Assembly (NCBI GenBank): GCA_945901825.1
Contig: CAMDMC010000005.1
Span: forward strand, 18,921 to 82,920
DNA length: 64,000 nucleotides
From: Bordetella parapertussis
GTDB lineage: Bacteria > Pseudomonadota > Gammaproteobacteria > Burkholderiales > Burkholderiaceae_A
Direction: 5' to 3'
Part shown: in pieces, positions 9,194 through 19,362 of the stretch
Numbering within the stretch: position 1 is the stretch's first letter
Layout: the number at the start of each line of letters is the position of its first letter
Made by a program: the position numbers and the translations under genes
The notes under the pieces: generated by a model
What the model was told of the DNA's origin: nothing
The model's database searches: none
Seen by the model: only the letters and a program-made list of their open reading frames with translations

Positions 9194-10424
9194 AGCGAAG
9201 GGCCTCGGCGGGATCAATAACCGAGGCACGCCAGCTGGGATAGAGCGTTGCCAAGAAGGAGAGAACCAGTGCGGTTGGGCCAATAGCCAGAACGTCTTGC
9301 CATTGAAGATCGGATGGCAGGCTTTCAATAAGGTAGATGCCCTTCGGTAGAAGCTGGAACCCGAAGGCATGCTCCACCGCCCCAACAATGGAGTCAATGT
9401 AGACAGCACCCAGCACCCCTAGCAAGAGCCCAAATCCCACACCCAGCAGCCCCAGAAAAGCCCCCTGAATAACAAAGATGGCCATCACAGAGCCTCGGCT
9501 TGCACCAACGGTTCTTAAAATGGCAATGTCGGAACGCTTGTCCATAACGGTCATGACCAACATGGAAACAAGATTGAATGCAGCCACAGCAATAATGAGC
9601 ATCAAAATAATAAACATCATGCGCTTCTCAATTTGAACGGCTGCAAACCAGTTCCGATTCTCAAGCGTCCAGTCGCGCACGACGGCCCCGTTGGGCACTC
9701 TGGGCTCAAGCTCAATGCGCACAAAAGGAGCCTCATGCATATCCGACAGGCGAGCGCGCAGCCCCTCGGTCACCTGATTGCGAAAGAAACGGCTCGCATC
9801 GCTTTGATGAATAAAAACAAGTGAGGAGTCGTACTCGAAGTGACCCGAGCTAAAAAGCGCAACAAGCTGAAACGCCTTCATACGAGGTAAAACACCGGCC
9901 GGACCCGAGGCCGGGTCGGCGGTTACCACCATAACCGAATCTCCCAAGGAGAGATTCAAGGAAAGCGCAAGGTCACGGCCCATGACAAGGCCAAACCGGC
10001 CCGACTCAAGCGAGCTTAACTCACCTGCAACAAGCTGCCTTAGTGCTGGGCTTACCGCAGGCTCGGCGGCTGGATCAACGCCCCGTACCATCACTCCGCG
10101 AATCTGATCGCCGGCAGAAAGCATGGCCTGCCCTACAACGAAGGGGGCTGTGGCCAAAACCTTCGGATGGGAAGAAAGCGTTTGGCCTACAGCAGACCAG
10201 TCAACATTGCGCTCTGGCAGGCTTATGACCTCAAGGTGCGAGAGCACCCCAAGCATGCGGTCGCGCACCTCCTTCTGAAAACCATTCATCACAGAAAGAA
10301 CGATGATTAGGGCGGCAACGCCAAGCGCAATTCCCACCGTGGCGAGCGCGGAAATAAAACTAACGAATCGGGAGCTGCGCCCCGAACGTATGTAACGAAG
10401 CCCTAAAAGTAGTTCGTACGGCAT
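9186..10424 (-). CDS. lolC: Lipoprotein-releasing system transmembrane protein LolC/LolE family
   Basis: This is the permease partner of LolD. The 412-residue product starts MPYELLLGLRYIRSG and has one N-terminal membrane helix, a periplasmic MacB-like domain (about 50-265) and three C-terminal helices with the FtsX-type segment MLVMTVMDKRSDIAILRTVG. MNGFQKEVRDRMLG after the first helix is typical of LolC and LolE. Only one permease gene is present, so it either works as a homodimer (the LolF type known in some bacteria) or a second permease lies elsewhere; the window cannot decide. Its start is only 27 bases from the divergent start at 10452. Confidence 0.92.
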   Translation of the reverse strand: MPYELLLGLRYIRSGRSSRFVSFISALATVGIALGVAALIIVLSVMNGFQKEVRDRMLGVLSHLEVISLPERNVDWSAVGQTLSSHPKVLATAPFVVGQAMLSAGDQIRGVMVRGVDPAAEPAVSPALRQLVAGELSSLESGRFGLVMGRDLALSLNLSLGDSVMVVTADPASGPAGVLPRMKAFQLVALFSSGHFEYDSSLVFIHQSDASRFFRNQVTEGLRARLSDMHEAPFVRIELEPRVPNGAVVRDWTLENRNWFAAVQIEKRMMFIILMLIIAVAAFNLVSMLVMTVMDKRSDIAILRTVGASRGSVMAIFVIQGAFLGLLGVGFGLLLGVLGAVYIDSIVGAVEHAFGFQLLPKGIYLIESLPSDLQWQDVLAIGPTALVLSFLATLYPSWRASVIDPAEALRYD

Positions 10425-10451
10425 GGCCTGCAGTTTGCCATACTGAAGCGC

Positions 10452-11708
10452 ATGACCCCTCCTTCCCCTGGCCCCAACCACAATCAAATAAAAAAACTCG
10501 CTCGCCTCATCGACCGGGCGGGTTCCATTCTTGTGGTTGACGCCGCTCTAATTAGTCCGTCCGAACGCGAGCAGATTGAGCGGGGGAGCCGTGGCGAAAC
10601 GCCATGGCTTGATGCAATGGCCCAGTGGGACCCGCAGTTGCATGCCATGCTTGCCGAGCTAAGCTTGAAGTCGCTGGGCTGGGGCAGCCTTCAGCAGCCC
10701 CCCGAATACCCGAAACCCGCTTATGCGGAACTGTTTGAGGCCAGCCTTCGCGAACTTGGCCTGCTTACCCCGCAGCAGCAGCCGCCTTGGGCCTATTGGC
10801 AGGCCATGGCAGAAGGCCTTGCCCCCGAGCCCCAGAGGCACTGGATGGCCGTTGAGCCCTGCCAATGGCTTGTGTCAACCCAGCAGGTTCAGCTACGGCT
10901 GTGTCGCCCACATCAGCCACTGAGCCCCCAGCTTGTTGAAACAATTAAGGCTGCGCTTGATTGGCTCGACGCCAGCCTTGCCCTTAGCCCCTCGGGTCGT
11001 GCCTACCTTGGTTTTGAGAAGCCCTTCGACCTGCAATCGGCATGGCCCGAGACCTTGGAAGGGCTTGGAGCCGATGGCTTTCTGCCACAAGGCAGTCAGG
11101 CTGGCGACTGGCGACGGTTCGTGACCGAGCTTGAAATGGCCCTTGCCATGACCCCCGACTCAAGCAACACCCAAAGCCTTTGGCCCTGGGGCATGGGGGC
11201 GCCCTTGGCTCCCGGCTCCCCGGTTGCCTTCGAAAAGGAAACAGGCCGTGAAGAATCGGGCTCTGCACTCTTTCAGGCTGCTGACCTTACCAACGCACCC
11301 CTGCCGCTCCAGGGCCTGCACCAGTGGCTCGCGGGCCAGGGCCGGCGGGTCTTTATGCAGTGGCGAACTTTTAAGAAAGTGCAGAGCGTTGAGGAATGGC
11401 TTGCCGAATGGGCTTTAGTCTTGGCAGACATCCAGGTCTTAAGACGTCACTGCATGGCAGCCAACGGCCAGCCCGGAAGACCTTGGGCCGTGCTTTTACA
11501 GGACCAATGGTCGTATAAGCTTTATGTGCAGCCTGAGGGCAGGAACGGGCAAGCCAACCCAGCCTTTCCAAGTCGGGTCGGGCTAATTGAAAGTCTTCGC
11601 GGCCTAACCCAGAAACTCATCGCATCCCAGGGCGGCAAAGGCAAAAAGAACCATCCGCTGCTGAAGTTGCTTCAGCTTGCAAGCTGGGACGATCGAAATA
11701 CAGGCTGA
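10452..11708 (+). CDS. Uncharacterised protein encoded upstream of recJ
   Basis: I do not recognise a domain with known activity in this 418-residue protein. It has no signal peptide or membrane helix, is rich in tryptophan, glutamine and leucine, and has long helical stretches. Proteins of this kind precede recJ in many betaproteobacteria and are sometimes annotated as phosphoglycerate-mutase-like or regulatory proteins; I could see no phosphatase-type metal motif to support that. The only upstream ATG is at 10452, very close to the divergent lolC start. The recJ start follows four bases after its stop, so the two are probably co-transcribed. Confidence 0.75.
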   Translation: MTPPSPGPNHNQIKKLARLIDRAGSILVVDAALISPSEREQIERGSRGETPWLDAMAQWDPQLHAMLAELSLKSLGWGSLQQPPEYPKPAYAELFEASLRELGLLTPQQQPPWAYWQAMAEGLAPEPQRHWMAVEPCQWLVSTQQVQLRLCRPHQPLSPQLVETIKAALDWLDASLALSPSGRAYLGFEKPFDLQSAWPETLEGLGADGFLPQGSQAGDWRRFVTELEMALAMTPDSSNTQSLWPWGMGAPLAPGSPVAFEKETGREESGSALFQAADLTNAPLPLQGLHQWLAGQGRRVFMQWRTFKKVQSVEEWLAEWALVLADIQVLRRHCMAANGQPGRPWAVLLQDQWSYKLYVQPEGRNGQANPAFPSRVGLIESLRGLTQKLIASQGGKGKKNHPLLKLLQLASWDDRNTG

Positions 11709-11712
11709 ACCC

Positions 11713-13467
11713 ATGAAGCACCAAGAGCGTCAGCTGAACCAAGATCTTTTCACAAGCCTTCTGGCCAGCGGCTGCCACGAGTTGTTGGCAAACTGTCTCG
11801 CACGTCGCAGCCTTCACTGCGCAGAGGACCAGGCCATTCAGCTTAGCCGGCTTCCACCCGCACGAGCCCTTAAAGACATGGAGGCTGCGAGTAAACGGGT
11901 GCTCCTGGCGATTGATCGCGCTGAACCCATTGTTGTTGTGGGCGACTACGATGCCGATGGCGCAACCGCCACTGCAACGCTAGTGCTTGGCCTTCGGCGT
12001 ATGGGTGCTACCTGCCAGTTTGTTGTGCCCGATCGATTTCGTCTTGGCTACGGACTCTCGCGGGCACTTATTGAAGAACTACTTACACGAACCCGCAAAA
12101 CCAACACCCCGCCTGGGCTCATCATTACCGTTGACAACGGCATTAACGCCATCGAGGCGGTGGCCTATGCGAAATCTGAAGGCCTTGAGGTGATTGTCAC
12201 TGATCATCATCTTCCCGGGTCCCATCGACCCGACTGCCTCGTGGTGGATCCTCATCGCGAAGACTGCAGCTTCCCCTTTAAAACCATTGCTGGTGTTGGC
12301 CTTGCCTTCTATCTGCTTATTGCCGTCAGGACGCTTCTTGTTAAGACGAAGCCCGAGGCCCAGACGGTCCGAATTGATGATCTTCTTCCGCTTGTTGCCA
12401 TGGGCACGGTCGCAGACCTTGTAAGGCTTTGCGCAGATAACCGTCGGCTTGTGCAGCAGGGCCTGGTTAGACTACGCCAAGGCATCGCGCCCGTAGGGCT
12501 TTTAGCCATGTTTGAAGCTGCAGGACGGGACGCAAGCCAGGCAGTCGCCAATGACTTCGGCTTTGCGATTGCTCCAATGCTCAATGCGGCCGGACGGTTA
12601 ACCGAGATGTCACTTGGTATTTATTGCCTTATGGAAGCCGACCCAACACGTGCAAAGGCCATGGCTGAAGAACTGCGAGAGCTAAACCAGGCGCGCAAAC
12701 GCATTCAACAAGAGCAGTCCGAGCAGGCCCTGGCCATGTCGCAGCTGATGCTTAACGAGGCTCCCGAATCCAATTTACTGGTCGTCAGTCATGCCGACTG
12801 GCACGAGGGCATTGTGGGTCTTATTGCGAGCCGGTTAAAAGAGCGCTGGGGGGTACCTGTATTTGCATTCGCGCCCTCCCGTGAGAACCCGGACCTTCTT
12901 AAGGGCTCGGGAAGATCGGTGGGTGGAATTCATCTTCGCGACTGCCTCGCCCGGGTCGATAGCCTTGAGCCAGGTCTCTTGGATCGTTTCGGAGGGCATG
13001 CCATGGCTGCAGGACTCACACTTGAACGAAACCGGCTCAAAGACTTCAACCAACGCTTTAATCAGGCTGTGAAGGAGTTGTACGAAAACTCAGGGGCTCT
13101 GCTTGCCAAGGGTTGCATTCTGACCGACGGAGAACTGCGGGCGGAGCAGCTCTGCCTCGAGAGCGCACTTGCCCTTGAAGATCAGGTCTGGGGTCAAGGC
13201 TTTGAGCCCCCTCTCTTCGAAAACCATTTTCAGGTCTTGCATCAACGATCCTTGAAAGAGCGTCATCAAAGGCTTCGCCTTGGCCTCATCACGAAAACGG
13301 GCGAGCCTTGGGCGGGTGAACCCCTTGAGGCCATTTGGTTTAATGCGCCACCTACGGTGGAGACCATGCTGCATCTTGCCTACCGCCTAGGCATTAACCG
13401 CTTCCGCGGCTGGCCCGAGCTGCAGCTTGAGATCGTCGCCGATCTCAGAAATGAGCAGTTACAATAA
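11713..13467 (+). CDS. recJ: Single-stranded-DNA-specific exonuclease RecJ
   Basis: RecJ degrades single-stranded DNA 5' to 3' in RecF-pathway recombination, mismatch repair and base excision repair. The 584-residue product has the DHH-family motifs in order: DYDADG (78-83), TVDNG (139-143), DHH (164-166), then GTVADLVRL and NAAGRL. The C-terminal DHHA1 region carries GRSVGGIHLRDCL and FGGHAMAAGL. An in-frame ATG exists at 11677 inside the upstream gene, but the ATG at 11713, just after that gene's stop, is more likely. prfB begins 5 bases after the recJ stop. Confidence 0.95.
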   Translation: MKHQERQLNQDLFTSLLASGCHELLANCLARRSLHCAEDQAIQLSRLPPARALKDMEAASKRVLLAIDRAEPIVVVGDYDADGATATATLVLGLRRMGATCQFVVPDRFRLGYGLSRALIEELLTRTRKTNTPPGLIITVDNGINAIEAVAYAKSEGLEVIVTDHHLPGSHRPDCLVVDPHREDCSFPFKTIAGVGLAFYLLIAVRTLLVKTKPEAQTVRIDDLLPLVAMGTVADLVRLCADNRRLVQQGLVRLRQGIAPVGLLAMFEAAGRDASQAVANDFGFAIAPMLNAAGRLTEMSLGIYCLMEADPTRAKAMAEELRELNQARKRIQQEQSEQALAMSQLMLNEAPESNLLVVSHADWHEGIVGLIASRLKERWGVPVFAFAPSRENPDLLKGSGRSVGGIHLRDCLARVDSLEPGLLDRFGGHAMAAGLTLERNRLKDFNQRFNQAVKELYENSGALLAKGCILTDGELRAEQLCLESALALEDQVWGQGFEPPLFENHFQVLHQRSLKERHQRLRLGLITKTGEPWAGEPLEAIWFNAPPTVETMLHLAYRLGINRFRGWPELQLEIVADLRNEQLQ

Positions 13468-13472
13468 GAGCA

Positions 13473-14577
13473 ATGGAAGCCGAAAAAAGAAACGCCCTCA
13501 CCTCTCAGCTCGAGGACATCAAAACCCGCCTGACCGACCTTCGGAGGTTTCTTTGACTTCGATAAAAAGTCACAGCGTCTTGAAGAAGTTGTTCGTCTAA
13601 GCGAAGACCCCAGCATCTGGAGCGATCGAAAAAAATCGCTTGAACTTGGCCAAGAGCGTAAGGCTCTTGAGAACGTTGTAATCACGCTTCGTGAGCTCGA
13701 GGCAGACCTTTTGGCAAGCATCGAGCTTTTTGAACTTGCCCAAGACGAGCTTGACAACGAGACACTCGCCTCCGTTGCAGACGATGCCCTTCGCCTGGAA
13801 TCAGGCGTAGCGGCCCTGGAATTTCGGCGCATGTTTTCCAACCCTGCTGACCCACTGAATTGCTTTGTTGATATTCAGGCTGGGGCGGGAGGTACCGAGG
13901 CCTGCGACTGGGCCTCCATGCTGCTGCGGCAATACCTTCGTTACTGTGAGAACAAGGGCTTTAAAACCGAACTGCTTGAGGAGTCTGAGGGGGATGTTGC
14001 GGGCATTAAGTCAGCCACCCTTAAGGTAAACGGCGACTATGCATTTGGCTTTCTGAGAACAGAAACAGGCGTGCACCGACTTGTTCGTAAATCGCCCTTC
14101 GATTCCAGCGGAGGTCGCCACACCTCGTTTGCCTCCCTTTTTGTCTACCCCGAGGTTGATGACTCGTTTGAAGTGGATATCAACCCCGCGGACGTTCGTA
14201 TCGACACCTACAGAGCCTCGGGTGCGGGTGGTCAGCACATCAACAAGACCGACTCTGCCGTTCGCATGACCCACATTCCCACCGGAATTGTTGTGCAGTG
14301 TCAGAACGACCGATCGCAGCATCGAAACCGCGATGAGGCCTGGAAGATGCTGAAATCAAGGCTTTTTGAGCACGAGATGCGCAAACGCATGGCAGAGCAA
14401 CAAAAACTTGAAGACAGCAAGACCGATGTAGGCTGGGGCCATCAGATTCGCAGTTACGTTCTTGATCAGTCCCGAATCAAAGACCTACGAACAGGCGTTG
14501 AAATTTCAAACACTCAGAAAGTTCTTGATGGTGACCTCGATCCTTTCATCGAGGCAAGCCTAAAACACGGGCTGTGA
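13473..14577 (+). CDS. prfB: Peptide chain release factor 2, with +1 programmed frameshift
   Basis: Release factor 2 ends translation at UGA and UAA codons. The gene is in two frames. The first starts at the ATG at 13473 and stops at an in-frame TGA at 13554-13556 (codon 28); the second runs from 13555 to 14577. After the shift the product is 367 residues, very close to the 365 of E. coli RF2. The stop-recognition tripeptide is SPF (in [13 protein letters not shown]) and the peptidyl-transferase motif is GGQ (in [11 protein letters not shown]). The order recJ-prfB-lysS supports the call. An annotation starting at the internal ATG (13711) would lose the N-terminal domain. Confidence 0.96.
13543..13557 (+). 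promoter_or_regulatory. prfB autoregulatory +1 frameshift site
   Basis: The sequence is CGGAGG, TTT, CTT, TGA, C. An internal Shine-Dalgarno-like CGGAGG stands three bases before the slippery CTT codon, which is followed by the UGA stop and a C. This is the same geometry as the E. coli site. When RF2 is scarce the ribosome slips from CTT to continue in GAC, making full-length RF2; when RF2 is plentiful, translation ends at the UGA. Confidence 0.95.
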
Positions 14578-14679
14578 AGGTCCAGCCCAAAAGCATTTAT
14601 TTATCCATAAAACGCCTGCAGCTTTTCTCCCCTGCCCCATTTCCTTCAGCCATTACCACTGCCACTGCCATTGCCCACC

Positions 14680-16233
14680 ATGACCCAGCCCGCCCAGTCC
14701 GATAACCACGACCAGACCTCTTCAACCCCACAGGCTCAGGACGAAAACCAGCTCATAGCCGAGCGTCGTCAAAAGCTTGCGGCTATTCGTGCCAAGGGTG
14801 GGCCAGCCTTTCCGAACGATGCAAACCCAAGCCACCGTGCAGCCCAACTTCTTAAGAGCTACGAGAATCACTCCCGTGAGGACCTTGAGGCAACGCCCGT
14901 TCAGGTTGTGATTGCGGGGCGCGTGATGTTGAAGCGTGTTCAGGGAAAGGCCAGTTTTCTAACCCTTGCAGACAGCTCGGGGCGGCTTCAGCTGTACTTA
15001 AATGATGAAACGGTTGGGGAAGATAAACACGCCGAAGTCAAGCGCTACGACCTTGGCGATATTGTCGAGGCGGGTGGAGAGTTATTTAAAACCATGAAGG
15101 GCGAGCTTTCTGTGCGTTGCCGGTCCATTCGCCTACTTACGAAAAGCCTGCGACCTCTGCCGGACAAGTTTCATGGGCTTAGCGATACCGAGACGCGTTA
15201 TCGCCAACGTTATGTTGATCTTCTTGTTAACGAGGGTACCCAGAAGACGTTTTTGGCACGCTCGGTGACGCTTACCAGCCTGCGTCAGTTCATGACCGAG
15301 CATCAGTTTTTGGAAGTAGAGACACCCATGCTGCATCCAATTCCAGGTGGTGCGGCCGCCAAACCCTTTATCACCCATCATAACGCCTTAAGCCAGGACA
15401 TGTACCTTCGCATTGCGCCCGAGCTTTACCTTAAGCGGCTTATTGTGGGCGGTTTCGAGCGTGTCTTTGAGGTCAATCGCAACTTCCGAAATGAAGGGCT
15501 TAGCCCTCGCCATAATCCTGAGTTCACCATGATGGAGTTCTATGCGGCCTATACGAACTACCAATGGCTAATGGACTTCACAGAACAAATGCTGCGCCAA
15601 GTTTCGATGGCAGTTACGGGTTCGACCAGCATGCAGTACCAAGGTAAGTTGCTTGATTTCAGTAAACCATTTACCCGCCGCACCATTGTTCAGGCCATTG
15701 AAGAAAATGCACCTGAGGTTGCAGGCATTGACCTTCACAATGAAAACAGTCTTCGCCTGGAACTGCAGAAGCGAGGCGTCGACATAAAGGGGCCCGTTAT
15801 GTCGCGTGCCGGCATTGGGGCTCTGCAGCTTGCTCTGTTTGAAGAGGTTGCGGAATCTCGGCTCTGGAACCCAACCTTTATAGTTGACTATCCGGTTGAG
15901 GTCTCCCCTCTTGCCCGTGCCTCCGATTCCAACCCCAGCATTACGGAAAGATTCGAGCTTTTCATTACAGGCCGCGAGATTGCAAACGGCTTTTCCGAGC
16001 TTAACGATGCCGAGGACCAGGCTGCTCGGTTTCAGGCTCAGGTAGAGGCAAAGGAGGCGGGTGATGAGGAGGCGATGTTCTATGACGCCGACTACATTCG
16101 GGCCCTAGAATACGGCATGCCCCCCACAGGCGGTTGCGGCATTGGCATTGACAGGCTCGTTATGCTTCTTACCGACAGCCCCAGCATTCGCGACGTAATT
16201 TTATTCCCGGCTCTAAAACGCGAGGACGCCTAA
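14680..16233 (+). CDS. lysS: Lysyl-tRNA synthetase, class II
   Basis: This enzyme charges tRNA-Lys. The 517-residue product has an N-terminal OB-fold anticodon-binding domain (about 75-190, with [17 protein letters not shown]) and the class II catalytic core. Motif 2 is [17 protein letters not shown] and motif 3 is [10 protein letters not shown] close to the C-terminus. The poorly conserved first 30 residues are rich in Gln, Asp and Ser. I use the ATG at 14680; a TTG nine bases earlier is also in frame, and neither has a clear ribosome site. It follows prfB, and its stop lies 4 bases from the convergent fdx stop. Confidence 0.96.
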   Translation: MTQPAQSDNHDQTSSTPQAQDENQLIAERRQKLAAIRAKGGPAFPNDANPSHRAAQLLKSYENHSREDLEATPVQVVIAGRVMLKRVQGKASFLTLADSSGRLQLYLNDETVGEDKHAEVKRYDLGDIVEAGGELFKTMKGELSVRCRSIRLLTKSLRPLPDKFHGLSDTETRYRQRYVDLLVNEGTQKTFLARSVTLTSLRQFMTEHQFLEVETPMLHPIPGGAAAKPFITHHNALSQDMYLRIAPELYLKRLIVGGFERVFEVNRNFRNEGLSPRHNPEFTMMEFYAAYTNYQWLMDFTEQMLRQVSMAVTGSTSMQYQGKLLDFSKPFTRRTIVQAIEENAPEVAGIDLHNENSLRLELQKRGVDIKGPVMSRAGIGALQLALFEEVAESRLWNPTFIVDYPVEVSPLARASDSNPSITERFELFITGREIANGFSELNDAEDQAARFQAQVEAKEAGDEEAMFYDADYIRALEYGMPPTGGCGIGIDRLVMLLTDSPSIRDVILFPALKREDA

Positions 16234-16237
16234 AGAG

Positions 16238-16576
16238 TTAGTGGTTCTCGCGGGCATGGTTAATGGTGTAGCGAGGCAGTTCAATCTCGAGGTCGGTTGT
16301 GAAAAGCTGCACCTGGCAAGAAAGCCTCGACTGAGATGTTAGACCCCAGGCGCGATCAAGAAGATCGTCCTCATCTTCGGTGGATGGCTCCAGAGACTGA
16401 AAGCCCTTACGCACAATGACGTGGCAGGTTGTACAGGCCCGAGACAGCTCGCAGGCATGCTCAATTTCAATATGATTTTTTAACAGCAGCCTGCAAAGGT
16501 TTTCACCCGGCTCCGCCTCAAGGCTCGCCCCGTCTGGGCAGATATCAGGGTGAGGAAGAATGGTTATTCGCGGCAT
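16238..16576 (-). CDS. fdx: ISC-type 2Fe-2S ferredoxin
   Basis: This adrenodoxin-like ferredoxin donates electrons during iron-sulfur cluster assembly by the ISC machinery. The 112-residue product has the four cluster cysteines C42, C48, C51 and C87 in the pattern CELSRACTTC followed by a distant SCQVQ. The acidic stretch EPSTEDEDDLLDRAWGL, which binds partners, is present. It is the last gene of the isc operon, 24 bases after hscA. No iscX gene follows; the next gene is convergent lysS. Confidence 0.95.
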   Translation of the reverse strand: MPRITILPHPDICPDGASLEAEPGENLCRLLLKNHIEIEHACELSRACTTCHVIVRKGFQSLEPSTEDEDDLLDRAWGLTSQSRLSCQVQLFTTDLEIELPRYTINHARENH

Positions 16577-16600
16577 ACCTAGGCTTTACGAAAGATCCGA

Positions 16601-18481
16601 CTAAAGGTTTTCAATGGACTGCCCGGTAAGGGCCTGGGAAACCGCCCGATTCATGCGGCGCTCGGCAAACGGATCGGCAAGCCCGCCAAGGCGTTCAGAG
16701 GCTGCTACCAAAGCCTCGCGATCTTGGGACGCACAAACCTTCCTAGCCTGGGTTACCTCGTTATCTAAGGTCTGCCTCTCCTGCTCACTTAGAAGATCGC
16801 CATCCTGCTCAAGGGCTGCGGAGATCGCCTCAAGAAGCTGTTCAAGATCAAGCAGAGCCTCTCGAACAGCTCGCTGTTGCATATCTTCGCGAGAATGAGC
16901 CACTGCCTGCTCGAGCATGCTGGCAATCTCGTCATCTGTAAGCCCGTACGAGGGGCGAACTTCAATTTGAGCCGAGACGCCTGAGCGTGTCTCAAGCGCT
17001 GAGACCTGCAAAAGCCCGTCCGCATCCACCTGGAAGGTGATTCGGATACGCGCGGCACCCGCCACCATGGGTGGAATACCCTTGAGTTCAAACCGGGCAA
17101 GCGAGCGACAGTCGGCGACAGTCTCACGCTCGCCCTGCACCACATGAATGGCCATTGACGTCTGCCCATCCTTGAAGGTTGTGAACTCTTGAGCGCGTGC
17201 CACCGGAATGGGCGTGTTGCGCGGAAGAATTCGCTCAGCAAGCCCTCCCATGGTCTCGATACCGAGGCTTAAGGCAAGTACATCAAGAAGCAGCCAACCG
17301 TCGCTGGCAAGGGCATTTCCTGCAAGAAGATGCGCCTGTGAGGCCGCCCCAAGCGCAACAACCTGATCGGGGTCGATGGTGTCTTTGAGGCAGTCACCAA
17401 ACAAATGACGTACAGCCAGCCGAACATTGAGAAGCCGGCTTGACCCCCCCACCATGACCACACCCTGAACATCACTGGGATTAAGCCGAGCATCTTGAAG
17501 GGTCTGACGACAAGCGGCGAGCGCCCTTTCAACAAGCTCCATGGTTAGGCTGGCAAACCCCTTACGAGAGATTGCAAGCGTCAGCCTGGTCTGAGCATCG
17601 AGCTCGAAGACTTCCGAGATTTCTTTCGTATCGGAATCAAGCTCGAGTAAAGCCTCTTTGCTTGACCGCGCAAGCCCAAGCAGAGTACGCCACTGAGAAT
17701 GCTCAAGCCTGTCTGGCGAGAGACCGTTAGCAGACAGCCATGCCTGGGCAAGCAGGCGGTCGAAGTCATCGCCGCCCAGCTGGGAATCACCCCCTGTTGC
17801 CACCACTTCAAAGACACCCTTGGTTAACTTAAGAACAGAAACGTCGAAGGTACCGCCACCGAGGTCGAAGACAACGTAGGTGCCCTCAGCGCCCGTCTCA
17901 AGGCCATAGGCCAAGGCTGCAGCCGTTGGCTCGTTAAGGAGCCGAAAGACATGAATACCCGCTAGCCGAGCCGCATCTTTGGTAGCCTGCCTCTGGGCAT
18001 CGTCAAAATAGGCAGGCACAGTAATAACAGCACCCACAATTTCATCAGCCAAGGCCTTCTCAGCCGTGCGCCTTAGCACCTTAAGAATTTCAGCAGAGAC
18101 TTCAACCGGCGACTGCAAACCCTGCACAGTTGGAATGAAAGGCATGCCCTTTGACTCGTCATCGGCCTGCAGTTCAAAGGGCAGACGAATAGCGCGAACG
18201 TCGGAGAGGCTACGGCCCATAATGCGTTTGACCGAGGAGACGATGGACCGGGTTGACTGACTTAAGGCATTGATATCGCCAACTGAAATAGCACCGTCAG
18301 CCTCGTAGACCACCACTGACGGCAGAATGAGACGGTTGTTTTCGTCCTTCAATACCTCGGGGGTGCCTGAACGAACCGCAGCAACCAGAGAGTTCGTCGT
18401 GCCAAGGTCTATGCCTACCGCAAGCCGTCGTTGATGAGGAAGGCTGGTTTCACCGGGTTCCGAAATTTGCAGAAGTGCCAT
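16601..18481 (-). CDS. hscA: Fe-S cluster assembly chaperone HscA (Hsp70 family)
   Basis: HscA is the specialised Hsp70 that, with HscB, helps transfer clusters from IscU to target proteins. The 626-residue product starts MALLQISEPG, nearly the same as E. coli HscA, and contains the phosphate-binding loop GIDLGTTN (23-30), the ATPase segments FDLGGGTFDVSVL and VMVGGSSRL, and a substrate-binding domain over the last 230 residues. The frame is open 14 codons further upstream, but the ATG ending at 18481 sits one base after the hscB stop and matches the family N-terminus. Confidence 0.96.
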   Translation of the reverse strand: MALLQISEPGETSLPHQRRLAVGIDLGTTNSLVAAVRSGTPEVLKDENNRLILPSVVVYEADGAISVGDINALSQSTRSIVSSVKRIMGRSLSDVRAIRLPFELQADDESKGMPFIPTVQGLQSPVEVSAEILKVLRRTAEKALADEIVGAVITVPAYFDDAQRQATKDAARLAGIHVFRLLNEPTAAALAYGLETGAEGTYVVFDLGGGTFDVSVLKLTKGVFEVVATGGDSQLGGDDFDRLLAQAWLSANGLSPDRLEHSQWRTLLGLARSSKEALLELDSDTKEISEVFELDAQTRLTLAISRKGFASLTMELVERALAACRQTLQDARLNPSDVQGVVMVGGSSRLLNVRLAVRHLFGDCLKDTIDPDQVVALGAASQAHLLAGNALASDGWLLLDVLALSLGIETMGGLAERILPRNTPIPVARAQEFTTFKDGQTSMAIHVVQGERETVADCRSLARFELKGIPPMVAGAARIRITFQVDADGLLQVSALETRSGVSAQIEVRPSYGLTDDEIASMLEQAVAHSREDMQQRAVREALLDLEQLLEAISAALEQDGDLLSEQERQTLDNEVTQARKVCASQDREALVAASERLGGLADPFAERRMNRAVSQALTGQSIENL

Positions 18482-18482
18482 A

Positions 18483-19034
18483 TTAAGGGCCCTGGTGGGG
18501 TAAAGACTGTTCGAATCGTTCAAGGAACATAAGCGACTGAATGTTCTGCTTCACTGAATCCGCTGCGCTTTCTTGCACGGGAAATACGGAAAGAAGCACA
18601 GAAAGCTCGTTATGAATTTGACTAAGCTGGATACCAAGCTCGGCACGGAGCAGAACTGCGGCCTGGGCGTAGGCCTCTTGCCCCTGTGACTTCGCCTCAT
18701 CAAGCTTCTCGCGCCAGGCCATTTGTTGCTCGAGAAAGGCAAGGGGAACTTTGGACGAAAGCTCCGGGTCGAGTTGAAAGCCCGAGAGCTCCATAAGGTA
18801 GAGAGCGCGTTTCAGCGGAGAAGAGAGCGTCTGGTAAGCCTCATTCACCCGTGTTGACATTTCCACTGCTAAACGCCGGGAGGAGCTAAGGCCTTGCGAG
18901 GCTACCTTGTCTGGGTGAACCACTGCCTGAAGGCGCTTCCATGATTCCTCAAGCGCCCGAGGCTCAAGACCGAAGCCTGGTGCGATACCAAAGAGCTCAA
19001 AAAAATTCTTTTGAAGCAGACCCGTAGAACTCAC
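18483..19034 (-). CDS. hscB: Fe-S cluster assembly co-chaperone HscB (J-domain)
   Basis: HscB recruits IscU to HscA and stimulates its ATPase. The protein has an N-terminal J-domain with the HPD motif (LQAVVHPDKV) and a C-terminal IscU-binding helical domain. I propose a GTG start at 19034, four bases after the iscA stop, giving 183 residues that begin with SSTGLLQKNFFELFGI after the initiator methionine, as in the family. A longer reading from 19082 would overlap iscA by 44 bases and add a serine-rich extension with no family counterpart. Confidence 0.94.
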   Translation of the reverse strand: MSSTGLLQKNFFELFGIAPGFGLEPRALEESWKRLQAVVHPDKVASQGLSSSRRLAVEMSTRVNEAYQTLSSPLKRALYLMELSGFQLDPELSSKVPLAFLEQQMAWREKLDEAKSQGQEAYAQAAVLLRAELGIQLSQIHNELSVLLSVFPVQESAADSVKQNIQSLMFLERFEQSLPHQGP

Positions 19035-19038
19035 GCAG

Positions 19039-19362
19039 CTAGACCTGGAAAGACTCGCCGCAGCCGCACTCGCTCTTGACATTTGGGTTGTTGAATTTGA
19101 ACCCCTCGTTCAACCCCTCACGGGCGAAGTCGAGCTCGGTGCCATCGATAAAAGGCAGACTCTTCGGGTCAACAAAGACAGTAACACCATGGCTTGCAAA
19201 CGCAACGTCTTCTGCAATAGGGGTGTCAACGAACTCGAGCTTGTAGGCTAGGCCCGAGCAGCCTGTGGTGTGTATTCCCAGGCGAATACCCGCGCCCTTG
19301 CCTCGCCGCTCAATAAAACGGCTGACATGCTGCGCCGCCTTTTCAGTTAGTGAGATTGCCAT
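19039..19362 (-). CDS. iscA: Iron-sulfur cluster assembly protein IscA
   Basis: IscA is an A-type carrier that moves iron-sulfur clusters to apo-proteins. The 107-residue product starts [13 protein letters not shown] and has the three conserved cysteines C35 (TTGCSGLAY), C99 and C101 (SECGCGESF). A longer frame from 19410 lies within iscU and is not used. Its first 20 bases overlap the end of iscU, suggesting translational coupling. Confidence 0.95.
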   Translation of the reverse strand: MAISLTEKAAQHVSRFIERRGKGAGIRLGIHTTGCSGLAYKLEFVDTPIAEDVAFASHGVTVFVDPKSLPFIDGTELDFAREGLNEGFKFNNPNVKSECGCGESFQV

